64,000 bases of DNA from Dugong dugon (taxonomy: Eukaryota > Chordata > Mammalia > Sirenia > Dugongidae), in contig CM057471.1 of the NCBI GenBank assembly GCA_030035585.1, positions 91,885,819-91,949,818 of the forward strand. Direction: 5' to 3'. The stretch's first letter is position 1. Each line of letters begins with the position of its first letter. The notes under the pieces were generated by a model, which worked only from the letters and a program-made list of their open reading frames with translations, searched no databases and was not told the origin of the DNA. Shown in pieces: positions 32,495-43,686 of the stretch. The translations under genes and the position numbers were made by a program.

Positions 32495-33061
32495 TATCTT
32501 AATTATCTAGTGCTGCTGAAACATAAATACCACAAGTGGATGGCTTTAAAGAACAGAAATTTATTTTCTCACAGTTCTGGAGGCTACAAATCCAAATCAG
32601 AGTCTCAGCCATGTAGGTTTTCCTTCCTTGTCAGTAGCCCTGGACATTCCTTGGTTCCTTGGCATTCCTTGGCTTGTAGACAATCCTCATATGGCATCTG
32701 TCCTCCCCCATGTGTATGTCTCTGTGTCTTTTCTGGTGTTTTTATAACTCAGAAGTTATTAGGTTTAGAATCCACCCTACACTGATATGACCTCAATTGG
32801 TTGATTGATTACATGACCTGGATTACATTATGAAAAGGGATTACATTAGACTGCATTGCATTGCATTGCATTACATTACATTATACATTAGGTCATTGCA
32901 TCACATTAGATTACAGTACATTATAAAAGATAATCTGGTCTACTCGAGGCCAACTAATTTAGTCACATGTAACTACTCCATGGTAACAACTAGACTAGTA
33001 TTTGGCCAAACAACTGGGAACCATAGCCTAGTCAGGTTGACACATAAAATTAACCATCACA
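32495..33061 (-). mobile_element. Solo LTR, MaLR-like, with internal CATTR expansion
   Basis: Family marks: aaatttattttctcacagttctgg, atggcatctgtcctcc, ttattaggtttagaatccac and the end aaattaaccatcaca. About 567 bp, enlarged by a pentanucleotide tract. Flanks aggta (32490-32494) and aggca (33062-33066) match 4 of 5. Confidence 0.83.
32843..32928. repeat. (CATTG/CATTA)n degenerate pentanucleotide array
   Basis: Runs of gcattgcattgcattg then cattacattacattatac and more diverged units through gtacattata. The 94-residue plus-strand frame across it (many His/Tyr/Ile-rich residues) is a product of the repeat, not a gene. Confidence 0.88.
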
Positions 33062-33074
33062 AGGCACATATCAA

Positions 33075-33449
33075 CCATACTGATGACTCAGATCTCCCAT
33101 TAAGAAAGACCTAGCTATTCAGCTGCGAGGAGTGCAGGTAGCTGATAGTGTCTACCTGTTATCACCTTCAGGCTCCACCTCAGCTTTCAGCTGAGACCAT
33201 GCTCTTCCCAAGCAAAGTTATACGACCTGGCAGTTTCTGCCCAACACCAGACTCCTAAGGGGTAATTTTAGTTCTAGAGTCCCCTGTTGGGTTGGCTAAG
33301 ACATTGTCAGACCTGTAGCATGTTCTGTAGGCTTTCCCTGCCTAATTCTGCTTCTGTCTCCTTTTCTATTTCACAGCATTAACTTCCAATAAACCTCTTG
33401 ATTACCTAACTGTCTCAGTGTCTGATTTCCAGAATATCTAATTGACACA
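33075..33449 (+). mobile_element. ERVL-like LTR (5' LTR)
   Basis: Pyrimidine-rich LTR-like block with a polyadenylation signal AATAAA at 33388-33393 followed by gtctcagtgtctgatttcc and an end near attgacaca. It is followed within a few bases by a primer-site-like sequence, which fixes orientation. The 5' limit is uncertain. Confidence 0.6.
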
Positions 33450-33451
33450 GC

Positions 33452-34060
33452 TGGTATCAGGAGTGACCGAAGAAAGCAGGCAGTAAGCTAGAGTTTGAGG
33501 AATGGATCACTCACTTCCCATTTGGCAATGAGGACTTCAGGGTGTCTATGTTGTGGAACATGTGGTGGTATGTGGAGAATGAATTACCATAGAATCAAGT
33601 GGAGGCCCAACTGATAGAACTTTCATTGATGTTGACTTGAGAGTATGTTCTGGTGGAGGGGAATATCCTGGCTGGTGAAATGGTTCATGCATTTCAAAAG
33701 TGTAGTTGACTAGTTATTCCTAAATTTCATTAATGGTTTAGAGAGGGGCACTGGAAAACTGAGGGGAGTTAATTGAAAACTAAGTGTAAAGCACAGTGGG
33801 ACTCAGCTTCCAAAGATGTCCTTGTCTCCTACAGTTAGAGTTGCTGTAAAGATTTTGAAAGCTTAGGACAATGACTGCTTTGCCATGGCAGATCTGTTCT
33901 GCCAAGGTTAGGACAACCTCTGCAGGATCTGGGGGTTGAGAGGAGTGTAGGAAGATGAAATTTTGGGGGTATCCACCCAGGTATCCCCATCCTATGAGAT
34001 AATTAGATATTTCCCAACCACATCCCTGATCTTGACGTAGCAGACATGCCACTCATTAAT
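33452..34060 (+). mobile_element. Endogenous retrovirus (ERVL-like) internal remnant
   Basis: Opens with tggtatcaggagtgaccg (33452-33469), which resembles a tRNA-Leu primer-binding site. The downstream leader has no intact gag frame. The 90-residue minus-strand frame (33780-34052) is antisense. A decayed 5' fragment; pol and the 3' LTR are not present here. Confidence 0.5.
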
Positions 34061-34239
34061 TCAGTAGTTACACTGAGTGAGCTTAGTGCTCTCTCAATTT
34101 TATGTTAAAATTTATATTTAAAAATGTATATTATATATTAAAATTTGTATGAAAATTCACTTTATTCCTTGAAATATGCAGCTTGATTAAGGAAATTTTA
34201 AAATAAATTTCCAGAAATTTATGTAAGTAATGTTGAAAT

Positions 34240-34490
34240 CAAAATTATGTAAAAGTATATTTGTTACTGCATTGTTTATAGTAAAAATATATTGAAAAGA
34301 GCCAAAATGTCCAAATATATGACACTAGTTAAATCAACTGTAATATCCATTCAAAAATTATGTTTTTGAAGCATATGTAATTATATGGGAAATTGTTTGT
34401 TCATTATCTATTGTCAAATAAAAATTGCAGGATTATAAAATAGAATAATCCCATTTTTGTTTAAAAATATATACATATATATTTATAAAA
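34240..34490 (+). mobile_element. L1M LINE 3' fragment
   Basis: gcattgtttatagtaaaaatat, gagccaaaatgtccaaatat, 'tccattcaaaaattatg' and 'aatcccatttttg' follow the order of old L1M 3' sequence. Confidence 0.6.
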
Positions 34491-34974
34491 GCAATGAATA
34501 TTTATGCCAAATATTAACAATTGTTACCTCATAACGATGTGATTATGAGCCAATGTATTATTAGCATAATAATAAAAATATCTTTGGGTTTTTAAAAAGA
34601 AAAGAAATTTACTTCATGGTTCAAAAACCAATGAGTTATAGCACTTTGGAGAAGAGTATAAGTGTCTATTGTCACCAATTTTCTGACTTCAAAGAAATAT
34701 TTAAATATAGCATCTCATATTAGCAAACTGAAATTTTAATATTCAAAAAGAAATGTAAGGCAGAGAACTGTTAAGTGTGAAAATTGGGTTTGGGATATTC
34801 AGCAGTGCTATGTAGAAGAAAGAGACAGGTTCCTCCACTTAATAATTATGTCGTTTTTTCACCAAGTGGCAATTCTTGATATTTTCCCCGATATTATACC
34901 TATGTGGAAAGGAGAAAAAAATGTCCCTGGTAGAAAATTAAAAGAAAAAAAACATCTGGTTGCACTTCCATTTA

Positions 34975-37335
34975 AAATGGCACCTAGGTGATCTCAACAC
35001 AAATGGCAGAGTAGGGAATCCATCCCTCCCCAGAAACAATGAAAAATCAGGCAAAAAAAAAAAAAAAATCAGAAGCAACCTTACTGAAACTCTGGGAAAT
35101 TGGTCAAGGTTTACAGCATCCAAACAAACACTTAACCAGATGAAAGGCAACTTAAACATGATAACAGATCTTTGTGATGTTTTAACTTACCCTAGAGTCA
35201 CCCACCTTCCTGGCGCAGTAGCACTACTGAAGATGGTAGCCCACATTCCAGGGGTAGCCCAGTGGGTTCCTGTTTCCAGAAGGAGCAGAGAAAACATTTG
35301 CTCTGTTTTGACCTGACTGGGGTTCCCAAAGAACTGATACAAAGTGTTTCCCTTTGTTTCGTCTAACTCAAGACTCTATCAGGGTATAGCCACCATGAAG
35401 AGAACATTCCCCAAAAACATCAAAAGACAAATGAACAAGCTGTTGCCACTTAAGGAAAAAATAAGTTAGCTCAAACAATAGACACACAAAAAGCCTGGAA
35501 GAAAAAGCTTAGGAGTGAGAGTTTTGGGGGATTAAAGGTTTTGAAAAGTTTCTATGTTTATCAAGGAAGCTGGAAGGCTACTCACATATAACAGGCAGGA
35601 TACTTGCTCAGAAAAGACCCACATAGACCATAAGCTTTCACTTCTGGCTTATCTTTCAGCTCACTGAAAGCAGGAAGTGAAAGCTAAGGCAGAGTTGCAA
35701 ACAACCTGGCTGAACAGTGAAATGACAGGACACAGAGCCGATCTGCAAAGACCTGGAGAATTCTTTTTCTTCTCTCATTTTTTTTTTTTGTTTGTTTGTT
35801 TGTTTGTGTTTTCTTCCAAGCATATAAGTAAATCTCTGCCAGGTGACTGGCTAACAACAGAGATAACAGAATACAGACTTCAGTGACCACAAATCACAAG
35901 AAATTTAGTCTTTGAAAAGGGAGTTTGGAGAAGTCATTAAACAAATGGATGACTGCAGACCACAATAGGCAACAACAGAAAACACTGGAGAGTGGGCAGA
36001 AGCTTATTTAGAGTTATTCCATTACAATATTAAATACTTCAACCACTGGCAAAAAGGAACAGAGATTTTGGAGACCACACATGAAAGAGAATAAAGTCTT
36101 TACGAAAATACTCAAAACAGCCAGTTTTCAATAACAACAGCAAATTACAAGGCATGCGAAGAAACAGGAAACTGCAGCCCACTCACAGGAAATAAAGATA
36201 TTAACAGAAAGTATTCCTGAGGAAGCACAGACATTGGACTTACTAGAAAAAAATTTTAAATCCACTGTCAAATATGTTCAAAAAACTCAAGAAAACCATG
36301 GACAAAACAGTAAAAAAACCAAGATAATTATGCCTCAGTATATAGACAATATCAATAAAGAAATAGAAATCATAAAAAATAAACCAAGAAGAAATTTTAG
36401 AGCTGAAAAGTACACTAATGCAAATGAAAAATTCACTAGAGGAATAAATTTGAGCAGGCAGAATTAAAAAATGAATGTACTTGAAGATAGGTCAATTGAG
36501 ATTATTCAGTCTGAGGAGCAGAAAGGAAAAAGAATGAAGAAAAATGAGCAGAGCCTAAGACACCTGTGGGACACCATCAAGCATAAAAACACACCCATAA
36601 TGGAAGTCTAGGGTAGGGGGGAAGAGGGCAGAAAAAATATTTGAGAAAATAATGGTTAAAAACTTCTCAAATTTGATTTTAAAAAATGAACTCAAGAAGC
36701 TCAATGAACTACAAGAGGATAAACTAAAAATATCCATGCTGATAACCATTACAATCGAACTTTCAAAAGACAAAGTGAGGATATTGAAGGGAGCAAAAGA
36801 GAAGCAACTCATCATGTACGAGGAATTCTCAATAAGCTTAATGGCTAATTTCTCCTCAGAATCCATGGCAGCCAGAAGGCAGTGGGATGACATATTAAAA
36901 GGGCTGAAAGAAAGAAAGAAAAATAAAACCAAGCAAACCAAGAGTTTTATATTTGGCAAACTATCCTTCAAATATAAAAAAAAAAGACATTCTCAGATTA
37001 ATAAAAGTTGACAAAGTTTGTTGCTGGTAAGCCATACTTATAGGAGTCCTTCAGGCTGAAATAACAGACAGTAACTCAAAGCCATACAGAGAAATAAAGA
37101 GTACTGGTAAAGGTAACTACATAGGTAAATATCAAAGCCAGTACTGTATTTTTGGTTTCTAACCCTTTTTTCCCTATATGGTTTAAAAGACAAATGCATA
37201 AAACAGAGATTGTAAATCTATGTTAAAGGGCACACAATGCATAAAGATACAGTTTACAACAATAAGAATATTAGAGGTGGAGCAGAGATGTATAGGAGTA
37301 GAATTTTTGTATACTATTGAAGCTAAGTTGGTATT
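34975..37335 (+). mobile_element. L1M/HAL1-like LINE: 5' region and ORF1 remnant
   Basis: 5' region (acaaatggcagagtaggg...) followed by a decayed ORF1. Residues readable at 36234-36467 are charged and helix-rich like the coiled-coil part; 36652-37011 (119 codons open) keeps the RRM/C-terminal-domain word ARRQWDD. The inter-ORF spacer (ggtaactacataggtaaat, tatttttggtttctaaccc) follows. Stops and frameshifts are frequent, so no functional protein. Confidence 0.8.
35778..35812. repeat. T-run and (GTTT)n
   Basis: Eleven T followed by gtttgtttgtttgtttgtg inside the L1 5' region. Confidence 0.9.
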
Positions 37336-38045
37336 GGTATTACACGTATTGGTGTAACAGGGATAACAGGCACCAAGCAAGTCAACAGAACACATTACAT
37401 TAGCCCTCAAGGCTTTGAAAATAAACCTCTGTTCTCTGAGACAATTTACACAATGGCCCTGCCCTCCAGACTCTAGGTATTGGCCACAGTCTCCAGACTC
37501 TGAATGAAAGCCCCTCAGCCCTGGCTTCAGCTCCGCCTTCCAGGCCCACTGGGACAGCAACTCTCCTCCCTTGGCTTTAGGCGCACAATTCTCCCAGTCC
37601 ATCTGAATGGTGACTCCACCCTTAGAGGCCGTGGATCCACCCCTTTGAGACCCCAGAGGTCATGGCCATAGCTTTAGAGACTGAGGAAGCTTGGCTTCTT
37701 GTGTTCCTTGGCTTCTTGGGCTCCTTGTCTCTTCAGCTTCTGCTTCTGTTTCCTGTGACCTCTCAGCCCTCGAGCCTCAACGCCCAAATCAGCCCTGCTG
37801 GAGCAAGTGTTCCAAAGCTCTGTAGCTCTGCCGATAACTGCCCAGAGGCACCCCACTCCTCCAGGAAGCCTGCGCACAGGCACTCAGCTCTCTTGCTCCG
37901 TGGGTCGGTTCCAGCACCATCTTGCGCTGGTCTCCTGGTTCTGCTGCTGTTGGTTCTTTGCTGCTGCCACTTCTCTGCCGCTGAAGGTTCTCTGCCGTAG
38001 CTGGCCCTCTGCCTCTGCCACTGCCACTCCTCTATCCGTTCACAG
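37336..38045 (-). mobile_element. GC-rich insertion of unknown type inside L1M
   Basis: About 710 bp that interrupts the L1 between gctaagttggtat and tttcaaaactagg. Far richer in G+C than its surroundings, with repeated gctgctgctg/ctctgccgct words. Minus-strand frames of 139 (37183-37602) and 69 codons and a plus-strand frame of 112 codons overlap; none resembles a protein I know. An AATAAA lies at 37420-37427. Could be an LTR or proviral leader; strand is a guess. No clear target duplication. Confidence 0.45.
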
Positions 38046-39112
38046 TTTCAAAACTAGGTTGTTATAAGTTTTAGATGTTAACTGTAATCTCCAAGGTAAC
38101 CACCAAGAATATAACTAAAAAATATACAGAAAAGGGAATAGAAATGGTATGCTACCAAAAAAAAATCGATTAAACACAAAAGAAAGCAGTATTGGAGAAA
38201 CTGAGGAACAAAAAAGACACAACATCCAGAAAAATAGCTAAATGGCAGAAGTGAGTCCTTCCTGATCAATAATTACTTTCAATAAAAACCGATAAAACTC
38301 TCCAATTAAAAGGCAACTTTTTGCAGAATGAATAAAAACCACAAATAAGTTGAAAGTAAAAGGCTGGAATAAGATATTCTATGCAAAAAGTAACCAAAAT
38401 AGAGCTGGAGTGGATATACTAATGTCAGGCAAAGCAGATGTTAGGTCAAAAATTGTTACAAAGACAATAAAAGGACATTATAAATAGATAAAAGGGTCAA
38501 TTGATCAAGAAGATATAATAATTTTAAATATATAAGCACTTAATAACAGAACCTTAAAATATAGGAAGCAAAAAATTACATAATAAAGGGAAAAATAGAC
38601 ATTTCAATAATAATAGATGGAAATGTTAATACTGGATAATGGATACAAATAGACAAACATAGAGCACTTGAATAACACTATAAACCAATTAGAATGAACA
38701 GACACCTAAAGAACAGTCCACCTAAAAACAACAAAAGACATATTCGTCTCTGATGCAGATGAAACAAAAGAAAAAATAGATAAATTGACCTTCATCAAAA
38801 TTAAAAAGTTTTGTTCATCAATGTGCATTATCAAGAAACTGAAAAGACAATCCACAGAATGGGAGAAAATATTTACAAATCATATGTATGAGTAGGATCT
38901 AGTATTCAAAGTATCTAAAAAACTCCTAGGACTCAACAATAAAAAATACAAACAACCCATTTTAAAAATGAGCAAAGTACTTGAATAGACATTTCTCCAA
39001 AGAAGGTATACAAATGGCCAACCAGCACATAAAAAGATATTCTACGTCTTTAGGGAAATCTAAGTCAAAACCACTACAAAAATCCCATTTCATACCCACT
39101 AAGTTGGACATA
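38046..39112 (+). mobile_element. L1M/HAL1-like LINE: ORF2 remnants lacking the reverse transcriptase part
   Basis: 38270-38700 reads as decayed ORF2 endonuclease-side sequence (gtaaaaggctggaataagat, aaggacattataaatagata, atatataagcacttaataac). At about 38720-38760 it jumps to the C-terminal half (cttcatcaaaattaaaaag, gaatgggagaaaatatttac). The reverse-transcriptase coding middle of some 2 kb is absent. Nothing is translatable. Confidence 0.8.
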
Positions 39113-39283
39113 AGGAGCCCTGGTGGTGCAATGGTTAAGCACTGGGCTGCTAACTGAGGTTGGAAGTTCGAATCCACCAGGAGCTCTGCTCCTGTAAAGA
39201 TTACAGCCTAGGGAATCCAATGGGGCAGTTCTACTCTGTTCTATAGGGTCACTTGGAATCCACTTGTGGCACACAACAATAAC
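39113..39283 (+). mobile_element. AfroSINE inserted in L1M
   Basis: Head ggagccctggtggtgcaatgg, box-B-like ggaagttcgaatccacc, tail ctatagggtcacttgg and acacaacaataac. Flanks aagttggacata (39101-39112) and aagttggccata (39284-39295) are a 12-bp target duplication with one mismatch. Confidence 0.95.
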
Positions 39284-40005
39284 AAGTTGGCCATAGTAAA
39301 AAAAAAAAAAAATAGAAAACAACAAAAGTTGGTGAGGATGTGGAGAAATTGGAACCCTCGTACATTGCTAGTGGGAATATAAAATGGCGAAACTGCTGTG
39401 GAAAACAGTTAGGTGGTTCCTCAAAAAGTTAAACATGGAGCTACCATGTGACCCAGCAATTCCACTCCTATACCTAAAATAATTGAAAACAGTACTTAAA
39501 CAAATATGTGGACATGAATGTTCATAGCAGCTCTATCCACAGTAGTCAAAAGGTGGGAAACAACCCAAATGTCACCAATGGACACATGGATAAACAAAAT
39601 GTGGTATATCCATACAGTGGAATATCATTTAGCCAAAAAAGGAATGAAGTACTAATACATGTTACAATGTTGATGAACCTTGAAAACATTATGCTAAGTG
39701 AAAGAAGCTAGAAACAAAATGTCACATATTATATGGTTCCATTTATATGAAATATTCAGAGCTGGTAAATCCATAGAGATAAAAAAAATATAAAAAGACT
39801 ATTGGTTGTCAGGGGCTGCTGGGAAGGCAGAATGGGGAATGACTGTTCAATAGATACAAGGTTTCCTTTAGGGGTAACGAAAATGTCTTGAAACTAGATA
39901 GAAGTGATAGTTGCCAGCATCACAAATGTCTTAAATGCCACTGAATTGTACACTTTAAAAGGCTGATCATTAATGTTATGTTATGTAAATAACAATAAAA
40001 TTAAT
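39284..40005 (+). mobile_element. L1M LINE 3' end
   Basis: Continues after the SINE: gttggtgaggatgtggag, ctaccatgtgacccagcaattcc, caatggacacatggataaac, caggggctgctgggaagg, and ends cactgaattgtacacttt then aacaataaaatta. Standard L1M 3' UTR. Confidence 0.9.
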
Positions 40006-40329
40006 GGCACTTATCAGATTCTGATATAGCTCCCCCTTGAGTTAAATGCTAAAATATCTATGTAGAAAAAGAAGTCTACTTCAAACAAAATAAAATATTA
40101 TGACAAACTATTGCCAGAGTTTGGAGAAAAATTCAGTGAACATCGTCAAAGAAACTTGAGAGAAATCTAAACAGGTTTCAGCCAGGAAACATAGCTCGCC
40201 TTGATAAAAACAGATTCTTTTTAAATATCCCTCATTATCTGACCCTTGATTTAAAGACAAAGTGTACTAAATGAGAAATTGAGCAGCCAGCCATCTATTT
40301 GGTAGGTGTTGCTTCAATTATTAACATTT

Positions 40330-40559
40330 TATTATGAAAAATTTCACAGAAAAGTGAGAACAGTAAAATAAATCCCCATAGACCCATCATCTATTTCAAC
40401 ATCAATTTATTTCATTAATTCTCTTATTCCCTCCACTCCATACTGAATTACTCTGAAGCAAACCCCATATGGTGTCTCATTTCATCCATATCAGTATGTA
40501 TCTCTAACACATAAAAATTATTTTTTTTAAACATAGCTATTATCATGTATTTTTATTAT
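40330..40559. mobile_element. Ancient mammalian interspersed repeat
   Basis: aatccccatagacccatcatc, gaagcaaaccccatatgg and atatcagtatgtatctctaaca are blocks of a very common mammalian repeat (possibly from an L1M or DNA element; the name is not certain). Truncated by the RTE copy at 40560. Confidence 0.45.
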
Positions 40560-42853
40560 CAATCTTTTCTCCATTTATCATGATGTTGCTTACTGGTCCA
40601 GTTGTGACGATTTTTGTTTTCTTTATGTTCAGGTGTAGTCCATACTAAAGGCTGTGGTCTTTGATCTTGATCAGTAAGTGCTTCAAGTCCTCTTCACTTT
40701 CTGCAAGCAAGGTTGTGTCATCTGCATATCACAGGTTGTTAATGAGTCTTCCTCCAATCCTGATGCCCTGTTCTTCTTCACTGAGTCCAGCTTCTTGGAT
40801 TACTTGCTCAGCATACAGATTGAACAAGTATGGTAAAAGAATACAACCCTGACGCACACCTTTCTTGACTTTAAACTATGCGGTATCCCTTTGTTCTGTT
40901 CGAACGACTGCCTCTTGATCTATGTACAGGTTCCTCATAAGCACAATTAAGTGTTCTGAAATTCCCATTCTTAGCAATGTTATCCATAAGTTGTTATGAT
41001 CCACACAGTCGAATGCCTTTGCATAGTCAATAAAACACAGGTAAACATCTTTCTGGTATTCTCTACTTTCAGCCAGGATCCAACTGACATCAGCAATGAT
41101 ACCTCTTGTTCCACGTCTTCTTCTGTATCCGGCTTGAATTTTTGGCAGTTCCCTATAAATATACTGCTGCAGCTGCTTTTGAATGATCTTCAGCAAAATT
41201 TTACTTGCATGTGATATTAATGATATTGTTTGATAATTTCTGAATTTGGTTGGATCACCCATAGAATCCTTCAAAATTGCAACTCTAGGCTTGAAGTTTT
41301 TCTTCAGCTCTTTCAGCTTGAGAAATGCTGAGCATGTTCTTCCCTTTTGGTTTTCTAACTCCAGGTCTTTGCACATTTCATTATAATATTTTACTTTGTC
41401 TTCTCTAGCCGCCCTTTGAAATCTTCTGTTCAGCTCTTTTACTTCATCATTTGTTCCATTTGCTTTAGCTGCTCTACATCCAAGAGCAAGTTTCAGAGTT
41501 TCTTCTGACGTCCATTTTGGTCTTTTTTCTTTCCTGTCTTTTTAAATGATCTTTTGCTTTCTTTATGTATCGTATCCTTGAGGTCATCCCATAGCTCGTC
41601 TGGTCTTTGATCATTAGTGTTCAATGCATCGAATCTGTTCTTGAAATGGTCTCAAAATTCAGGTGGGATATACTCAAGATCATATTTTGGCTCTTGCAGG
41701 CTTATTTTCATTTTCTTCAGCTTCAACTTGAACTTGCATATGAGCAGTTGATGGTCTTTTCTGCACTCCGCCCCGGCCTTGTTCTGACTGATGGATAATA
41801 TTGAGATTTCCATCGTCTCTTTCCACAGATGTAATCAATTTGATTCTTGCATTCTCCAATTGGTGAGGTGCAAGTGTATCATTGCTGTTTATATTGTTGA
41901 AAAAAATGTATTTGCACTGAATAAGTCATTGGTCTTGCAAAATTCTATCATGGAATCTCCATTGTCATTTCTATCATCAAGGCCATATTTTCTGACTACC
42001 AATTCTTCTTTGTCTCCAACTTTCACATTCCAATCACCAGTAATTACCAATGCATCTTGACTGCATGTTTGATCAATTTCAGACTGCAGAAACTGGTAAA
42101 AAAATCTTCGATGTCTTCATCTTTGGCATTAGCAGTTGGTGCGTAAATTTGAATAATAGTCCTATTAAGTGGTCTTCTTTGCGGGCATGTAGATATTACC
42201 CTATCATTGACAGCATTGTACTTCTGGATAGATCTTTAAATATTCTTTTTCACAGTGAATGTGATGCTATTCCTCTTCAATTTGCCATTCCTGGCATAGT
42301 AGACCATATGATTGTCTGATTCACAATGGCCAATACCAGTCCATTCCAGCTCATGAATGCCTAGGATATCTATCGTTATGTGTTCTATTTCATTTCTGAT
42401 GACTTCCAATTTTCCTAGATTCATACTTCTTACATTCTACATTCCCATTATTAATTGATGTTTTCAGCTGTTTCTTCTCATTTTGAGTTGTGCCACATCA
42501 GCAAATGAAGGTTCTGGAAACTTTATACCATCCACATCATTAAGGTCAACTCTACTTTAAGGAGGCAGCTCTTCCCCAGTTGTCTTTTGAGTGCCTTTCA
42601 ACCTGAGGGCTCATCTTCCCGCACTATATCAGACAATGTTCCACAGCTTTTCATAAGGTTTTCACTGGCCAGTTTTTTCAGAAGTAGACTGCCAGGTCCT
42701 TCTTCCTAGTTTGTCGTAGCCTGGAAGCTCTATTGAAGCCTGTCCATCATGGGTGACCCTGCTGGTATTTGAAATACCCATGGAATAGCTTCCAGCATCA
42801 CAGCAACATGCAAGCCACCACAGTATGACAAACTGACAGACACGTGGATGGTA
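40560..42853 (-). mobile_element. RTE (BovB-like) LINE: 5' region, endonuclease and reverse transcriptase, 3'-truncated
   Basis: Read from 42853 downwards: 5' region, APE-type endonuclease start (62 codons open, 42424-42236, including NIDILGI-like DILGI and a TGIGH word), decayed middle, then reverse transcriptase (166 codons open, 41376-40876, with FIDYAKAFDCVDH). The YADD catalytic box is at 40728-40717 in the same frame, but stops lie just after the open stretch (near 40876) and directly before YADD (codon 40731-40729). A deletion near 41262 joins an upstream linker to the RT fingers. The C-terminus and 3' tail are missing. Inactive. Confidence 0.93.
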
Positions 42854-42879
42854 ACTCATATACCACAAAGCAATAGATG

Positions 42880-43116
42880 AATTAAAGGGTTAAATACAAG
42901 AAATGGAACTAAAGAAACATGGAAAACTTAGTGAATATTTGTCTGAACTTGTAGTAAAATTACTAAACATAAAAATAAAGGAAAAACTACACAGGAAAAG
43001 TGATATATTTGATTTCACATAAATTTTAATAGGTTAATCATAACATAAAAGGTAAATGGCAAACTGGAAAGGAATTGACAAGCAACATCCTTAATATATG
43101 AGTTCTTATTGACAAA
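42880..43116 (+). mobile_element. L1M LINE fragment, left part
   Basis: AT-rich L1 ORF2-like decay with aaatggcaaactggaaagg and aacatccttaatatatgag, the region that encodes the C-terminal half. It continues at 43687 after an LTR. Confidence 0.6.
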
Positions 43117-43686
43117 TGTCTTAGTTATCTAGTGCTGCTATTACAGAAATACCACAACTGGATTATTTCAACAAACAGACGTTTATTGTCTCATAGTCTA
43201 GTAGGCGACAAGTCCAAATTCAGGGCACCAGTTCCAGGGGAAAGTTTCCTCTCTCTGTTGGCTCTGGAGGTAGGTCCTTGTCATCAATCTTCCCTTGGTC
43301 TAGGAGCTTCTCTGCACAGGAATCCCAGGTCCAAAGGACGCACTCTGCTCCTCGCACTGCTTTCTTAGTGGTATGATGTCCCCCACTCTCTGCTCACTTC
43401 CCTTTCCTTTTATCTCTTGTAAGATAAAAGATGGTACACACCACACCCCAGGGAAACTCCCTTTACATTGAATCAGGGATAGGACCTGAGCAAGGGTGTT
43501 ACATCACACCCTAATCCTCTTCAGCATAATCCAAACTTGCCTTATTAATCACAGGCAGAGATTAGGATTTACAACATACAGGAAAATTATATCAATCATA
43601 AAATGGAGGACAACCACACAATACTGAGAATCATGATCTCACCAAGTTGACACATATTTTTAGGGGACACAATTCAATCCATAACA
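43117..43686 (-). mobile_element. Solo LTR, MaLR-like, inside L1M
   Basis: Begins tgtcttagttatctagtgctgc and ends cacaattcaatccataaca, so its ends are TG...CA. It has cttttatctcttgtaagat (TATA-like complement) and the 'accaagttgacacata' block. About 570 bp. No clean 5-bp duplication; the left edge is acaaa and the right edge aaaag. Confidence 0.82.

Noticed and set aside
32843-32928. CATTR array as a CRISPR or satellite
   Set aside because: Units of five bases without spacers inside a mammalian LTR; simple tandem repeat.
36652-37011. 119-codon frame as a host RNA-binding gene
   Set aside because: It keeps the L1 ORF1 word ARRQWDD and sits between L1 5' and spacer sequence.
37183-37602. 139-codon minus-strand open frame
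   Set aside because: It runs from L1 sequence into the GC-rich insert, so half of it is antisense L1. No domain recognised.
37662-38000. 112-codon plus-strand frame rich in Leu and Ser
   Set aside because: GC-rich DNA opens frames by chance on both strands. No homologue known to me and no splice or promoter context.
40876-41376. 166-codon minus-strand open frame as a gene
   Set aside because: It contains the FIDYAKAFDCVDH reverse-transcriptase word and lies within an RTE copy with stops, a deletion and a missing 3' end.
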